From NCBI GenBank assembly GCA_900542525.1, contig UQNZ01000003.1:103298-167297 (forward strand): a stretch of DNA of 64,000 nucleotides, in the 5' to 3' direction. This DNA comes from an uncultured Eggerthella sp. GTDB taxonomy: Bacteria; Actinomycetota; Coriobacteriia; Coriobacteriales; Eggerthellaceae. This document shows, piece after piece, positions 1 through 8,037 of the stretch; position 1 is the first letter of the stretch, and every line of letters begins with the position of its first letter. The notes beneath the pieces were generated by a model. It was not told where the DNA came from. It searched no databases and saw only the letters and a list, made by a program, of their open reading frames with translations. The translations under genes were made by a program, and so were the position numbers.

Positions 1-796
1 CCCCTGCAAGACGAAGCATGATGAGGTTATAGGAAAGCGTAATGATCATCGCGGCAAGATTCGAGATCATTTCCGATACCCCATTGGTGCAGCTCTTCAA
101 GATCATGCGCGGGCGATTCATGATGCGTCCAAAATGAAGGCTGTGCTGCTTATTGAAGAAGCAGATGAGTGCGATCACCACAGGAATACAGGTTGCAAGT
201 CCTGTTGCAAGCGCCGCTCCCTTGATCCCCATTCCTACAACCACGATAAGAAAATAGTCGCCAACGATATTGAAGATGCCAGAACACAGCGTTGCGATAA
301 GACCGATCTGAGGTTTTCCTGCCGTGATGAAATAGCTTGAGAACATGAGTTCGAGCACCCATGGTGCCAAGAATCCAATGATGCAATAGCAGTAATCCTT
401 GCAGTACGGCATCAGTATTGCAGTTGCGCCAAGCGCGCTCAAGATCGGCTCCATGAAAACGAGGATTGCGATCATGAGAACCAAACCGAGAATCGTGCCG
501 AAGAACACGAGCGTACTCAAGTTATCGAACGCCTGCTGTTCTTCACCTTCACCGATATTCTTCGCGATAACTGCAGAACCACCAGCGCCGAGCATCACCC
601 CGAAACCCATCACGAGCGAAAAGAGCGGATTGACGATATTGAGCGCAGAGAGGGCATCGACCGAAACGAACTGCGCAACGAACACCCCGTCGACCATCGT
701 ATAGATGGACGTGAAGAGCATCATACATACGGTAGGAAGTGCGTATTTCAGCAATCCCCAAGCGCCGAAGTTTTGAGCGATCCTATTTTCAACCAT
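1..796 (-). CDS. MATE-family multidrug/cation efflux transporter (partial, N-terminal part)
   Basis: The minus-strand frame is open from an ATG at 796 to the window edge, giving 265 codons of an integral membrane protein whose C-terminal half lies outside. The N-terminus carries the MATE-like stretch TMVDGVFVAQFVSVDALSAL followed by several hydrophobic segments and VGDYFLIVVVGMGIKGAALA, which is typical of MATE repeats (MepA/NorM type; Na+ or H+ coupled drug export). An AAAGGG ribosome-binding site sits about 8 bases before the ATG. Substrate cannot be inferred. The gene is separated from the upstream thioesterase gene by 143 bp and probably has its own promoter there. Confidence 0.85.
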   Translation of the reverse strand, partial: MVENRIAQNFGAWGLLKYALPTVCMMLFTSIYTMVDGVFVAQFVSVDALSALNIVNPLFSLVMGFGVMLGAGGSAVIAKNIGEGEEQQAFDNLSTLVFFGTILGLVLMIAILVFMEPILSALGATAILMPYCKDYCYCIIGFLAPWVLELMFSSYFITAGKPQIGLIATLCSGIFNIVGDYFLIVVVGMGIKGAALATGLATCIPVVIALICFFNKQHSLHFGRIMNRPRMILKSCTNGVSEMISNLAAMIITLSYNLIMLRLAG

Positions 797-939
797 ACAA
801 CAAACCCTTTAAGGACAGAGAAACGAATACCCACACCGACAATCCCGATACTCACTTGCTGCCCTGCACCCTCTACCCACTAGCAAGAATGCAATTGGCA
901 CATGAAGCGCGTTAGCCGCCTCTCACCCTTACATCGTAG

Positions 940-1377
940 CTATGCCTCAGGCTGTTCGATCTTCTTATACATTGCGTAGAGCTCGGGCATGACCTTCTTC
1001 ACTGCACATGGTTTGAAGGTTTCCGTTGATACCACTGCGTGCGTGGTGTAGCCCGTGATGCGGGGCTTCGCCGTTTCCGGGTTCTCCCCCTTGGCGAAGA
1101 TTCGATAGCTATAGGTAGTACGCACGGTTGTTGCTTGCGAAATACGCGTATAAACCGTTGCGGTCTCACCGAACTTGAAAGGAACACCATACGAGATATG
1201 AGCATCGATCACGGGACACTGATAGCCATCCGCTTCGATCTGAGGATACGGAAAACCGATCTCCTCCAACAAACGGCACCGCGCCACATCGAACCAGCTG
1301 AAATAGTTCGCATGGTAGACAACGCCCATGCAATCGGTCTCCGAATAACGCACTTCGATATCTGTCACGAACTCCAT
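940..1377 (-). CDS. Acyl-CoA thioesterase, hot-dog fold (YbgC/FadM-like 4HBT)
   Basis: This 145-residue protein carries the 4-hydroxybenzoyl-CoA-thioesterase-type motif YSETDCMGVVYHANY at residues 11-25, with Asp15 as the expected catalytic acid. The length matches the YbgC/FadM group. The reading frame extends 10 codons further upstream, but the ATG at 1377 is preceded by GGGGAG at good spacing, so I chose it. The enzyme would hydrolyse an acyl- or aroyl-CoA in the cytoplasm. It is transcribed divergently from a UbiA/MenA-type prenyltransferase, so a role as DHNA-CoA thioesterase in menaquinone synthesis is possible. That is inference from context only. Confidence 0.85.
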   Translation of the reverse strand: MEFVTDIEVRYSETDCMGVVYHANYFSWFDVARCRLLEEIGFPYPQIEADGYQCPVIDAHISYGVPFKFGETATVYTRISQATTVRTTYSYRIFAKGENPETAKPRITGYTTHAVVSTETFKPCAVKKVMPELYAMYKKIEQPEA

Positions 1378-1462
1378 CGCTACACTCCCCATCTTTTGAT
1401 CTCGCACTTAATACTAACTTATATAATTGAACGCAGAAAAGATGTTTATGGAGAGAGGTATC

Positions 1463-2422
1463 GTGGAACAGAGAAACAACCGCAGGTCAGTTAAAAAAGC
1501 TTTCGAGCCGCTCACGCCAAAGCTCTGCTTCCAGCTCATGGCACCTCACACGCTTGCGCCTTCGATCCTTGCGCTTACCTTCACGCTCGTGTTCACCATG
1601 ATCACGTTCTCGGGGAGCGTAAATCTCCTTCTGTTCGCGATCCTATTCATCATCTGCACGCTGATGCAAGCTGCTGCGAACACCTTGAACGATTATTTTG
1701 ACTACAAAAAAGGTACCGATTCGCTTGAAAACTCCTCCGAAGACGCCTTCGATGCGGTGCTGGTCTATCATCACCTCAATCCGAATCATGTGCTCATATT
1801 CGCCATTGCCCAGCTAGTCATCGCCGCGATCCTGGGCTGCTATATCGTTTCTATCTCAGGGCTCACCGTGCTGGTGATCGGCATCGTCGGCGCGATCGTG
1901 GTGGTTATTTATTCCGCAGGCAAGACTCCTCTTTCCTACCTTCCGATCGGCGAAGTTGCGATCGGTTTTACCATGGGCGGGCTCATTCCCCTTGCTTGCG
2001 TCTACGTTCTTTCTGGCGTGCTTGATTGGTGGCTCATGCTCACCGGACTTCCGCTCATGATCGGCATCGGCATGATACTCGCCACGAACAATACGTGCGA
2101 CATCGAAAAAGATATCGCTTCGAAACGCCGCACTCTCGCCGTCACGCTTGGTCGCGAGCAAGCACCAATGTTCTATAAGCTTGCACTCGTCGTATGGATG
2201 GCAGTAACGCTCATCCTTGAGCTGTGCTTCTACACACCTGGCGTGATAATGGGAATCTTGATGATCTGCGCAGCCTTCCCTGTTTTGCGCGCCCTGTTCG
2301 CCAACCCTTTGAATCAAGCCTCCCGCGATGGCGCCATGGCTCAGATCATCAGCTTGAACATCATCTTCATCTCATTCTATTGTCTGGCGATCGCTATCAC
2401 GCCGATCGTCTCGTTCATCTAG
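1463..2422 (+). CDS. menA: UbiA-family prenyltransferase, probably 1,4-dihydroxy-2-naphthoate prenyltransferase
   Basis: A polytopic membrane protein of 319 residues with the two Asp-rich motifs of UbiA prenyltransferases: NTLNDYFDYKKGTD near residues 73-86 and CDIEKDIASKRRT near 212-224. NDYFDYKKG is typical of MenA, which prenylates dihydroxynaphthoate for menaquinone. An ATG at 1442 and a TTG at 1427 are also in frame, but the GTG at 1463 has the best Shine-Dalgarno (GGAGAGAGG just upstream). The gene ends 7 bp before the convergent gluQ stop. Assignment to MenA rather than another UbiA enzyme is likely but not proven. Confidence 0.8.
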   Translation: MEQRNNRRSVKKAFEPLTPKLCFQLMAPHTLAPSILALTFTLVFTMITFSGSVNLLLFAILFIICTLMQAAANTLNDYFDYKKGTDSLENSSEDAFDAVLVYHHLNPNHVLIFAIAQLVIAAILGCYIVSISGLTVLVIGIVGAIVVVIYSAGKTPLSYLPIGEVAIGFTMGGLIPLACVYVLSGVLDWWLMLTGLPLMIGIGMILATNNTCDIEKDIASKRRTLAVTLGREQAPMFYKLALVVWMAVTLILELCFYTPGVIMGILMICAAFPVLRALFANPLNQASRDGAMAQIISLNIIFISFYCLAIAITPIVSFI

Positions 2423-2429
2423 GTATTAT

Positions 2430-3368
2430 CTAGACACGCGGCATTGGTGGCTGCCAAACGATGGTGCGCTTCCCATCGAGCGCACTCAAGCATGCCTCAC
2501 GTTTGAGCTCTGCGATGCTCATCGCTTCCCATCCGGGGATAATGCCTGAGCAATACGCGAGATATCCCAAGATCGCCTCTGCACTTAAGCCCAGCTCTTC
2601 GATAAGGTAGCCAAGCGATGCATCCTTGTTGCGCTTGGAGAGCTTGCGTCCGTTTTCGTCTACGAAGATCGGTACATGACCATAAACAGGTGTGGGCAGA
2701 CCAAGCAGTTGCTGAAGGTAGATCTGCTTGGGTGTTGATGTGAGCAAATCAACGCCGCGCACAACCGAATCGATGCCCGAAGCAGCATCGTCGACCACCA
2801 CCGCAAGCTGATAGGCGAATACCCCATCACTGCGCTTGATGATGAAATCCCCTGCTTCATGCACAAGATCGAAACAACTCTTACCCTGAAATGCGTCAGT
2901 AAAGCACAGCGGGCTTGGAGCAGCAGCCACATCGAGGCGCAGCGCATAGCGCTCGGTAGACATGCGCTCAGTACGCACTTCAGGCAAGATATCCTTGCAG
3001 GTGTTTTGATAGATGAACTCTTCTCCAACGTGAGGAGCACGCGCGCTATGCAAGTCAGCACGGGTGCAGAAACAGGGATACACGAGCCCTTGCGCCTCGA
3101 GCGCCTCGCATGCACGCAGATAGCGCGCCTGCTGCTCTTCGGCGCTTTGATAGACGACCGCATCTGTCCATTCGAAACCGAACCACTCAAGATCGCGCAT
3201 GATCGCATCGATATGCTCCTGCTTGGAACGATCGGGGTCAAGATCTTCGATACGCAGCACCATCTCATCGGCAACGAGCGCCGCGATAAGAGAAGCGAAG
3301 ATATTGCCAATATGGAATCGCCCTGAAGGGCTTGGTGCAAAACGACCGCGAAGGAGCGGTCGTTTCAT
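2430..3368 (-). CDS. gluQ: Glutamyl-Q tRNA(Asp) synthetase
   Basis: A 312-residue class-I synthetase core resembling the catalytic half of GluRS, without the C-terminal anticodon-binding domain. It has FAPSPSGRFHIGN (HIGH motif, about residues 10-22), the KLSKR signature near residue 241, and the zinc-binding CFC...Y..NTC arrangement characteristic of YadB/GluQ-RS. These enzymes attach glutamate to queuosine in tRNA-Asp. The ATG at 3368 lies 4 bp behind the paaK stop. An in-frame ATG at 3395 would overlap paaK, and MKRPLLRGRFAPSPSG is the more family-like start. It is the last gene of the ior/paaK operon. I did not see queuosine genes in the window. Confidence 0.85.
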   Translation of the reverse strand: MKRPLLRGRFAPSPSGRFHIGNIFASLIAALVADEMVLRIEDLDPDRSKQEHIDAIMRDLEWFGFEWTDAVVYQSAEEQQARYLRACEALEAQGLVYPCFCTRADLHSARAPHVGEEFIYQNTCKDILPEVRTERMSTERYALRLDVAAAPSPLCFTDAFQGKSCFDLVHEAGDFIIKRSDGVFAYQLAVVVDDAASGIDSVVRGVDLLTSTPKQIYLQQLLGLPTPVYGHVPIFVDENGRKLSKRNKDASLGYLIEELGLSAEAILGYLAYCSGIIPGWEAMSIAELKREACLSALDGKRTIVWQPPMPRV

Positions 3369-3372
3369 CTCG

Positions 3373-4692
3373 TCAGTTTCTACGATCGGTAACATGTTTC
3401 GTCTTGCCGAAACTACGCTCGATTCCGCCTGGCTCGATGAGCTTCACATCGGACGAAACGAGCATCGTGTCCTTGAGCTTGGTCTGAATCTGCTTTCGAA
3501 AGCGATCCATCTCTTCGAAGGAATCGGTGAATGATTCTGGCAGCAGCTCAACCATGATGACCATGTGATCGAGTCCGCTATCGTTATCGACTTCGATACG
3601 ATAGTGTGGGCTCACACCTTCGATGCCAGCCAAGATGTCTTCTACCTGCGAAGGGAACACATTGGTTCCGCGGATAATGAGCATATCGTCAGTGCGGGTA
3701 CGCACCTTCTTCATGCGCGCGTGGGTACGTCCGCAGGCGCACGGCTCGGTGATCACATAGCTCAGGTCGTGCGTGCGGTAACGTAATACCGGGAATGCCT
3801 GTTTATCGAGCGGCGTAAGCACCAGTTCACCTGGCACGCCTTCAGGAAGTGGCTCGCCGGTCTTCGGATCGACGATCTCCCAGAAGAAATGATCCTCAGC
3901 GATATGCTGCATATCGCGGCAGGCAAGGCATTCGCCCGAAACACCTGGACCCATCACCTCGGTGAGGCCGTAATTATCGGTGCAGATGATATGCATGCGA
4001 CGCTCGATCTCTTCCTTGAGCGCTGGCGGACAAGGTTCACCGCCGAAGAGCCCGATGCGCAAGCTCGAGTTCTCCCAATCGAAACCATGCTTCTCGCCAT
4101 ATTCGCACATGTGCATCGCATAGGAAGGAGTGGCGATGAGTACGGTGGTCTGGTAGTCGTTGATCATCATGAGGTGACGTTCGGTATTGCCTGAGCCTGC
4201 CGGGATGACCATACAACCCAGATGCTCAAGGCCATAATGCAGACCAAAGCCACCGGTGAACATGCCATAACCGAACGCCATCTGAACGCGATCCGAAGGC
4301 ACCACGCCTGCCATCTGGGCCAAGCGGGCAATGCAGTCACGCCAGACATCAAGATCGTGATCGTTGTACCCTACCACGATCGGCTTTCCCGTGGTGCCCG
4401 ATGAAGCATGCAGACGCACCACATCATCGAGCGGAATAGCGAAGAGACCGAACGGATAGGTATCGCGCAGCACCGACTTATCCGTGAAGGGAAGCTTGCG
4501 GATATCTTCGAGCGTTTGGATATCGCCCGGCACCACTCCAAGTTCTCCCATCTTCTCGCGATACCAAGGCACGCGCTCATAAGTCCACGCAACCTGATCC
4601 TTGAGCTTGGCAAGCTGCAACGCACGGATCTCTTCACGAGACATCGTTTCGATCTCGGGCTGGAACATCGGGGTGATCACTGAATTACTCAT
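3373..4692 (-). CDS. paaK: Phenylacetate-CoA ligase family protein, copy 1
   Basis: A 439-residue adenylate-forming enzyme that would convert an aryl or acyl carboxylate plus CoA and ATP to the CoA thioester, or run in reverse to make ATP. The P-loop SSGTTGK is at residues 97-103, followed by GLTEVMGPGVSGEC, the hinge/acceptor region VLRYRTHDLSYV, and the C-terminal CACGR and SFGKTKHV regions typical of PaaK. It lies downstream of iorA-iorB-ACT in the same direction, so it probably handles acids or CoA esters from indolepyruvate/arylpyruvate oxidation. A second copy with its own ACT partner lies at 9880-11208. Confidence 0.88.
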   Translation of the reverse strand: MSNSVITPMFQPEIETMSREEIRALQLAKLKDQVAWTYERVPWYREKMGELGVVPGDIQTLEDIRKLPFTDKSVLRDTYPFGLFAIPLDDVVRLHASSGTTGKPIVVGYNDHDLDVWRDCIARLAQMAGVVPSDRVQMAFGYGMFTGGFGLHYGLEHLGCMVIPAGSGNTERHLMMINDYQTTVLIATPSYAMHMCEYGEKHGFDWENSSLRIGLFGGEPCPPALKEEIERRMHIICTDNYGLTEVMGPGVSGECLACRDMQHIAEDHFFWEIVDPKTGEPLPEGVPGELVLTPLDKQAFPVLRYRTHDLSYVITEPCACGRTHARMKKVRTRTDDMLIIRGTNVFPSQVEDILAGIEGVSPHYRIEVDNDSGLDHMVIMVELLPESFTDSFEEMDRFRKQIQTKLKDTMLVSSDVKLIEPGGIERSFGKTKHVTDRRN

Positions 4693-4769
4693 GGGTTCTC
4701 GATTCTGATATTGAATAGAATGGACGTAAGAAGATAGCGGATACTATTTGCACACAGGTAACAAGCGCA

Positions 4770-5183
4770 TTACGCTGAGAAATCAACCTGCGAAACAAGT
4801 TCGACCGGCTGTTCAGCCAATGCAGCTTCAGCGCGCGCAACGTCTTCGACGCCGACCGCGATATAGGTTGAGATGAGCGAATAAGAATACTTCACGTTCA
4901 TATCTTGCTGGGCGATCACATCGAACACGCGCACCAGTTCACCTGGTTCATCGACAAGCTTCAAGCAGAGCACATCAGCCTGCTTGACCGCCATACCTTT
5001 TGCTTCGAGCACTTCAAAAGCGCGCTGCGGCTTATCGACCACGAACCGCGCGATGCCATAATCGCCCGTATCGCTTAACGCATAGCCTTTCACGCTGATA
5101 TCGTTTTCCACGAACACTTCGAGCACGCGCTTCAGGTGACCGACCTTGCTCTCGATGAAAACGCTTAACTGGGCAACAGCCAT
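4770..5183 (-). CDS. ACT-domain protein, copy 1 (ior/paaK-associated)
   Basis: A 137-residue protein built of two ACT-like halves: QLSVFIESKVGHLKRVLEVF at the N-terminus, and VDEPGELVRVFDVIAQQDMN starting near residue 78. ACT domains bind amino acids or related ligands and regulate partner enzymes. It begins 2 bp after the iorB stop and lies upstream of paaK copy 1, the usual position for the small ACT protein accompanying phenylacetate-CoA ligases. A paralogue precedes the D,D-carboxypeptidase gene behind paaK copy 2. Allosteric sensing of an aromatic or branched-chain amino acid is a reasonable inference, but no ligand is known. Confidence 0.85.
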   Translation of the reverse strand: MAVAQLSVFIESKVGHLKRVLEVFVENDISVKGYALSDTGDYGIARFVVDKPQRAFEVLEAKGMAVKQADVLCLKLVDEPGELVRVFDVIAQQDMNVKYSYSLISTYIAVGVEDVARAEAALAEQPVELVSQVDFSA

Positions 5184-5185
5184 AG

Positions 5186-5770
5186 CTACTCTCCTTGCAT
5201 ATAGTTGGCACCCAGATGGAATGCCTCGAGGTTGATATCGATGGTTTTGGGCGGGACATTATCACGAATGACCTCTTCCCAAAGGGAAAAATCGAACGGA
5301 AGGCTTACTGCGAGCGCACCGAGCAGCACGACATTCGCACATTTCGCCGTTCCTGCGCTGCGCGCCAATTCGCTTGCTGGAATAAGTGTTGCTCCCAATT
5401 CATCAAGACGCTCACGCGCACGAACAGGCATCTCAGCCTTGCCCGTGAGCACGGGAAGCGGCTTGATCTCTTCATCGTCCACAACGAGCACGCCGCCTTC
5501 CTTCAGATAAGCCAGGTTGCGGAGTGCTTCTGTGGTCTCGAATGACACGATGTTGTCGGCACAACCTTCGTCGCAGACCATCGTGGAAACGTTATCGCCA
5601 AAACGCACGACCGTGGTAACCGCGCCACCACGCTGCGCCATACCGTGAATCTCAGAAACCTTACAGCACTTCCCTGCCGCGCTCGCAACACGCGCGAGCA
5701 ACGTTGCTGCAGTGATCGTGCCCTGACCACCAACGCCACAAAGCAAAATGGTGAATGTTTTATCGCTCAT
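5186..5770 (-). CDS. iorB: Indolepyruvate:ferredoxin oxidoreductase, beta subunit
   Basis: This 194-residue protein starts MSDKTFTILLCGVGGQGTIT and continues with SEIHGMAQRGGAVTTVVRFG, both diagnostic of the gamma-type pyruvate-ferredoxin-oxidoreductase domain of IorB. The frame is open for 50 more codons upstream, but the ATG at 5770 has a GAGGGGAG site before it and the family starts here. With IorA it decarboxylates aryl pyruvates from transamination of Trp, Phe and Tyr to aryl-acetyl-CoA while reducing ferredoxin. It lies 13 bp behind iorA and 2 bp ahead of the ACT gene, so the three are co-transcribed. Confidence 0.92.
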   Translation of the reverse strand: MSDKTFTILLCGVGGQGTITAATLLARVASAAGKCCKVSEIHGMAQRGGAVTTVVRFGDNVSTMVCDEGCADNIVSFETTEALRNLAYLKEGGVLVVDDEEIKPLPVLTGKAEMPVRARERLDELGATLIPASELARSAGTAKCANVVLLGALAVSLPFDFSLWEEVIRDNVPPKTIDINLEAFHLGANYMQGE

Positions 5771-5783
5771 ATCGCGCTCCCCT

Positions 5784-7511
5784 CTACAGACGCTCGATCG
5801 CATCGAACGCGCAGTACTGGGCGCACTGCGAGCATCCATTGCACATATCAGTATCGATCGACGAAAAGCCTGTTTCGCGATCGGTTGAAATTGCGGGACA
5901 TCCCAGCGTGACACACACACCGCAGCCCGTGCAGTTTCCGTTCACATAGTATGGCTTGTCCTTCGTTTTTGAAAGCAATACACAAGGTCCGCGGAACACA
6001 ATCACGTCGAGCTCATCGCGCCCGAGCGCATCTTTGAGCGCCGCGCGTACCGCATCACGATCGAACGCATCGACCACCTGCACGTGATCGACACCGATTG
6101 CTTCTAGGATCACCGGCAGATTGAGCTCGTTGCTTTCGCGGTTTTGCAGGGTGACGCCATTGAATGGATTGCCTTGTTGGCCGGTCATGGCAGTCGTGCG
6201 ATTATCCAGGATGCAGATCGTGCCTGCACCCTTGTTATAAACCGTATTGATAAGGCTCGAAAGACCTGAATGCGCAAACGTGGAATCGCCGATCACGCCC
6301 ACGATCGGACGATGATCGCTTCCCGCCATCGCGAGTTCAAAGCCATGCGCCATCGAAACAGAGGCGCCCATGTCAAGCGTGGTGTCCATAGCTGAAAGCG
6401 GTGGCAGAGCGCCAAGCGTATAGCAACCGATATCACCCGTGACAATGGCCTTATTGCGTGCCAGCTCGCGAAAGACGATGCGGTGCGGACAACCCGCGCA
6501 AAGAGCGGGCGGGCGATTGGGGACATCGTTGGGAGTATCAAGATGCGCAGGGGTTTCTTTCCCGAACGCACGCAGAATATCTTCAGGATGAATCTCACCA
6601 TCAGCAGGTAATGGAGTAACGAATTCATCCAGCGCAATACCGCATGAACGCACCGCGTCGGAAAGATAGGTCGAAGCCTCTTCGACCACATACACCTTAT
6701 CCACGCTCTCAGCGAACTGTGCAAGTGCACCCGCAGGCAGCGGCCAGGTTACCCCCAGCTTGAAGATGTTCACATCACCCAAGGCTTCTTTCACATGCTC
6801 ATAGACTGCACCAGCACAGATGATACCGATGCTCGCATCGCCCTTCTCCACACGATTGAACGGACACGTTTCCACCCAATCTTTCAGCGTTTCAGTGCGC
6901 TTAGCCACAACTTTACGACGCGGCTTCGCGAATGCAGGCATCATGACCCATTTGGTAGGATCAGTTTCGTAAGGCTTCTTTTCAACCTCAGTACGATCCC
7001 CTACATCAACAGGTGTTTTCGTGTGAGAGATGCGTACAGTGGAGCGCATCATGAAGGGAACGTCGAACTGCTCGGAAAGATCGTAGGCGCTGCGTGCGAA
7101 ATCGAGTGCTTCCTGCGAATCGGCAGGCTCAAGAATGGGCACGAGCGAAGCCATGGCATAGTAGCGACTGTCTTGCTCGTTCTGTGAAGAGAACATGCCC
7201 GGATCGTCGGCAGCGAGCAAGAGCACACCGCCGTTAACACCAGTATAAGAAGCGGTGAAAAGCGGATCAGCGCATACATTCACGCCCACGTGCTTCATCG
7301 TAACAAGCACGCGTGCTCCCGCCGCAGAAGCGCCCATCGCAACCTCAAGCGCGACTTTCTCGTTCGGACACCATTCCGCGTAAACACCAGGAAGCGTTGC
7401 GAAGGTTTCCATGGTCTCGGTAGAAGGTGTTCCCGGATAGGCCGTGCCAATATGACATCCTGCCTCCCATGCACCACGCGCGATCGCTTCATTACCTGAT
7501 AAAAATTCCAT
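5784..7511 (-). CDS. iorA: Indolepyruvate:ferredoxin oxidoreductase, alpha subunit
   Basis: The 575-residue subunit shows GNEAIARGAWEAGCHIGTAY at the N-terminus, a thiamine-pyrophosphate region with GVIGDSTFAHSGLSSL and LDNRTTAMTGQQGNP, and two 4Fe-4S binding motifs at the C-terminus (CTGCGVCVTLGCP and CNGCSQCAQYC). Length and domain order match IorA. It oxidatively decarboxylates arylpyruvates, passing electrons to ferredoxin. An Ech-type hydrogenase operon 7 kb upstream offers an obvious sink for that ferredoxin. The gene heads iorA-iorB-ACT-paaK-gluQ and follows the FHA gene by 57 bp. Confidence 0.95.
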   Translation of the reverse strand: MEFLSGNEAIARGAWEAGCHIGTAYPGTPSTETMETFATLPGVYAEWCPNEKVALEVAMGASAAGARVLVTMKHVGVNVCADPLFTASYTGVNGGVLLLAADDPGMFSSQNEQDSRYYAMASLVPILEPADSQEALDFARSAYDLSEQFDVPFMMRSTVRISHTKTPVDVGDRTEVEKKPYETDPTKWVMMPAFAKPRRKVVAKRTETLKDWVETCPFNRVEKGDASIGIICAGAVYEHVKEALGDVNIFKLGVTWPLPAGALAQFAESVDKVYVVEEASTYLSDAVRSCGIALDEFVTPLPADGEIHPEDILRAFGKETPAHLDTPNDVPNRPPALCAGCPHRIVFRELARNKAIVTGDIGCYTLGALPPLSAMDTTLDMGASVSMAHGFELAMAGSDHRPIVGVIGDSTFAHSGLSSLINTVYNKGAGTICILDNRTTAMTGQQGNPFNGVTLQNRESNELNLPVILEAIGVDHVQVVDAFDRDAVRAALKDALGRDELDVIVFRGPCVLLSKTKDKPYYVNGNCTGCGVCVTLGCPAISTDRETGFSSIDTDMCNGCSQCAQYCAFDAIERL

Positions 7512-7568
7512 GCGTAATCCTTGTTCGTGTTTTTAAAAGATTCAAAAGACTAGATCTTGAGGAACTGC

Positions 7569-8003
7569 TTATTCGACGAAACGAAGAACGAAACAGCCGA
7601 TCTGCAGAAGGTCGCCCGGGTTCAACACGGCATTCTTGATCGCTTCATTGTTCACCCACACGCCGTTGAATGAATCGCGATCAGTGATGATCCATTCGCC
7701 GTCGATCTTCTCCATTTCAGCGTGGACACGCGAAACGGTCATGTCGTTGAGCATCACGCCACATTGCGGAGAACGGCCGATCTCGATGAAATCGCTCTCA
7801 AGCGGAAACACCAGACCTTCCTGCTTGCCATAGCACACGCGAAGCGACGCAGGTGCCTGATCAGCAGCATGAGCACGCTCGCCTTCAGTGTCGATAGATA
7901 TCGCCTCGAATGCTTGGGTAGCATCTTGGAAATGGTAACCGCACACCGAGCAGCAATCTCCATCGTTATTCGCTTCATTCATGCACACTGGACAAGTTGT
8001 CAT
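7569..8003 (-). CDS. Zinc-ribbon plus FHA-domain protein
   Basis: A 144-residue protein beginning MTTCPVCMNEANNDGDCCSVC, a four-cysteine zinc ribbon, followed by a short linker and a forkhead-associated domain with IEIGRSPQCGVMLND, the conserved SRVH and WVNN. FHA domains bind phosphothreonine peptides, so a role in Ser/Thr-kinase signalling or wall-growth control is plausible. The open frame extends far upstream, but the ATG at 8003 has GAGGGAAG before it and begins the zinc ribbon. It lies between a D,D-carboxypeptidase gene and iorA, all co-directional. No kinase gene is visible in the window. Confidence 0.85.
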   Translation of the reverse strand: MTTCPVCMNEANNDGDCCSVCGYHFQDATQAFEAISIDTEGERAHAADQAPASLRVCYGKQEGLVFPLESDFIEIGRSPQCGVMLNDMTVSRVHAEMEKIDGEWIITDRDSFNGVWVNNEAIKNAVLNPGDLLQIGCFVLRFVE

Positions 8004-8037
8004 ATGCTTCCCTCTTACCCCTCTATACGCCTTGCGC

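Noticed and set aside
2415..2440. Small palindrome TCTAG...CTAGA between the convergent menA and gluQ genes
   Set aside because: The stem is only 5 bp and has no T run, so it does not qualify as a terminator.
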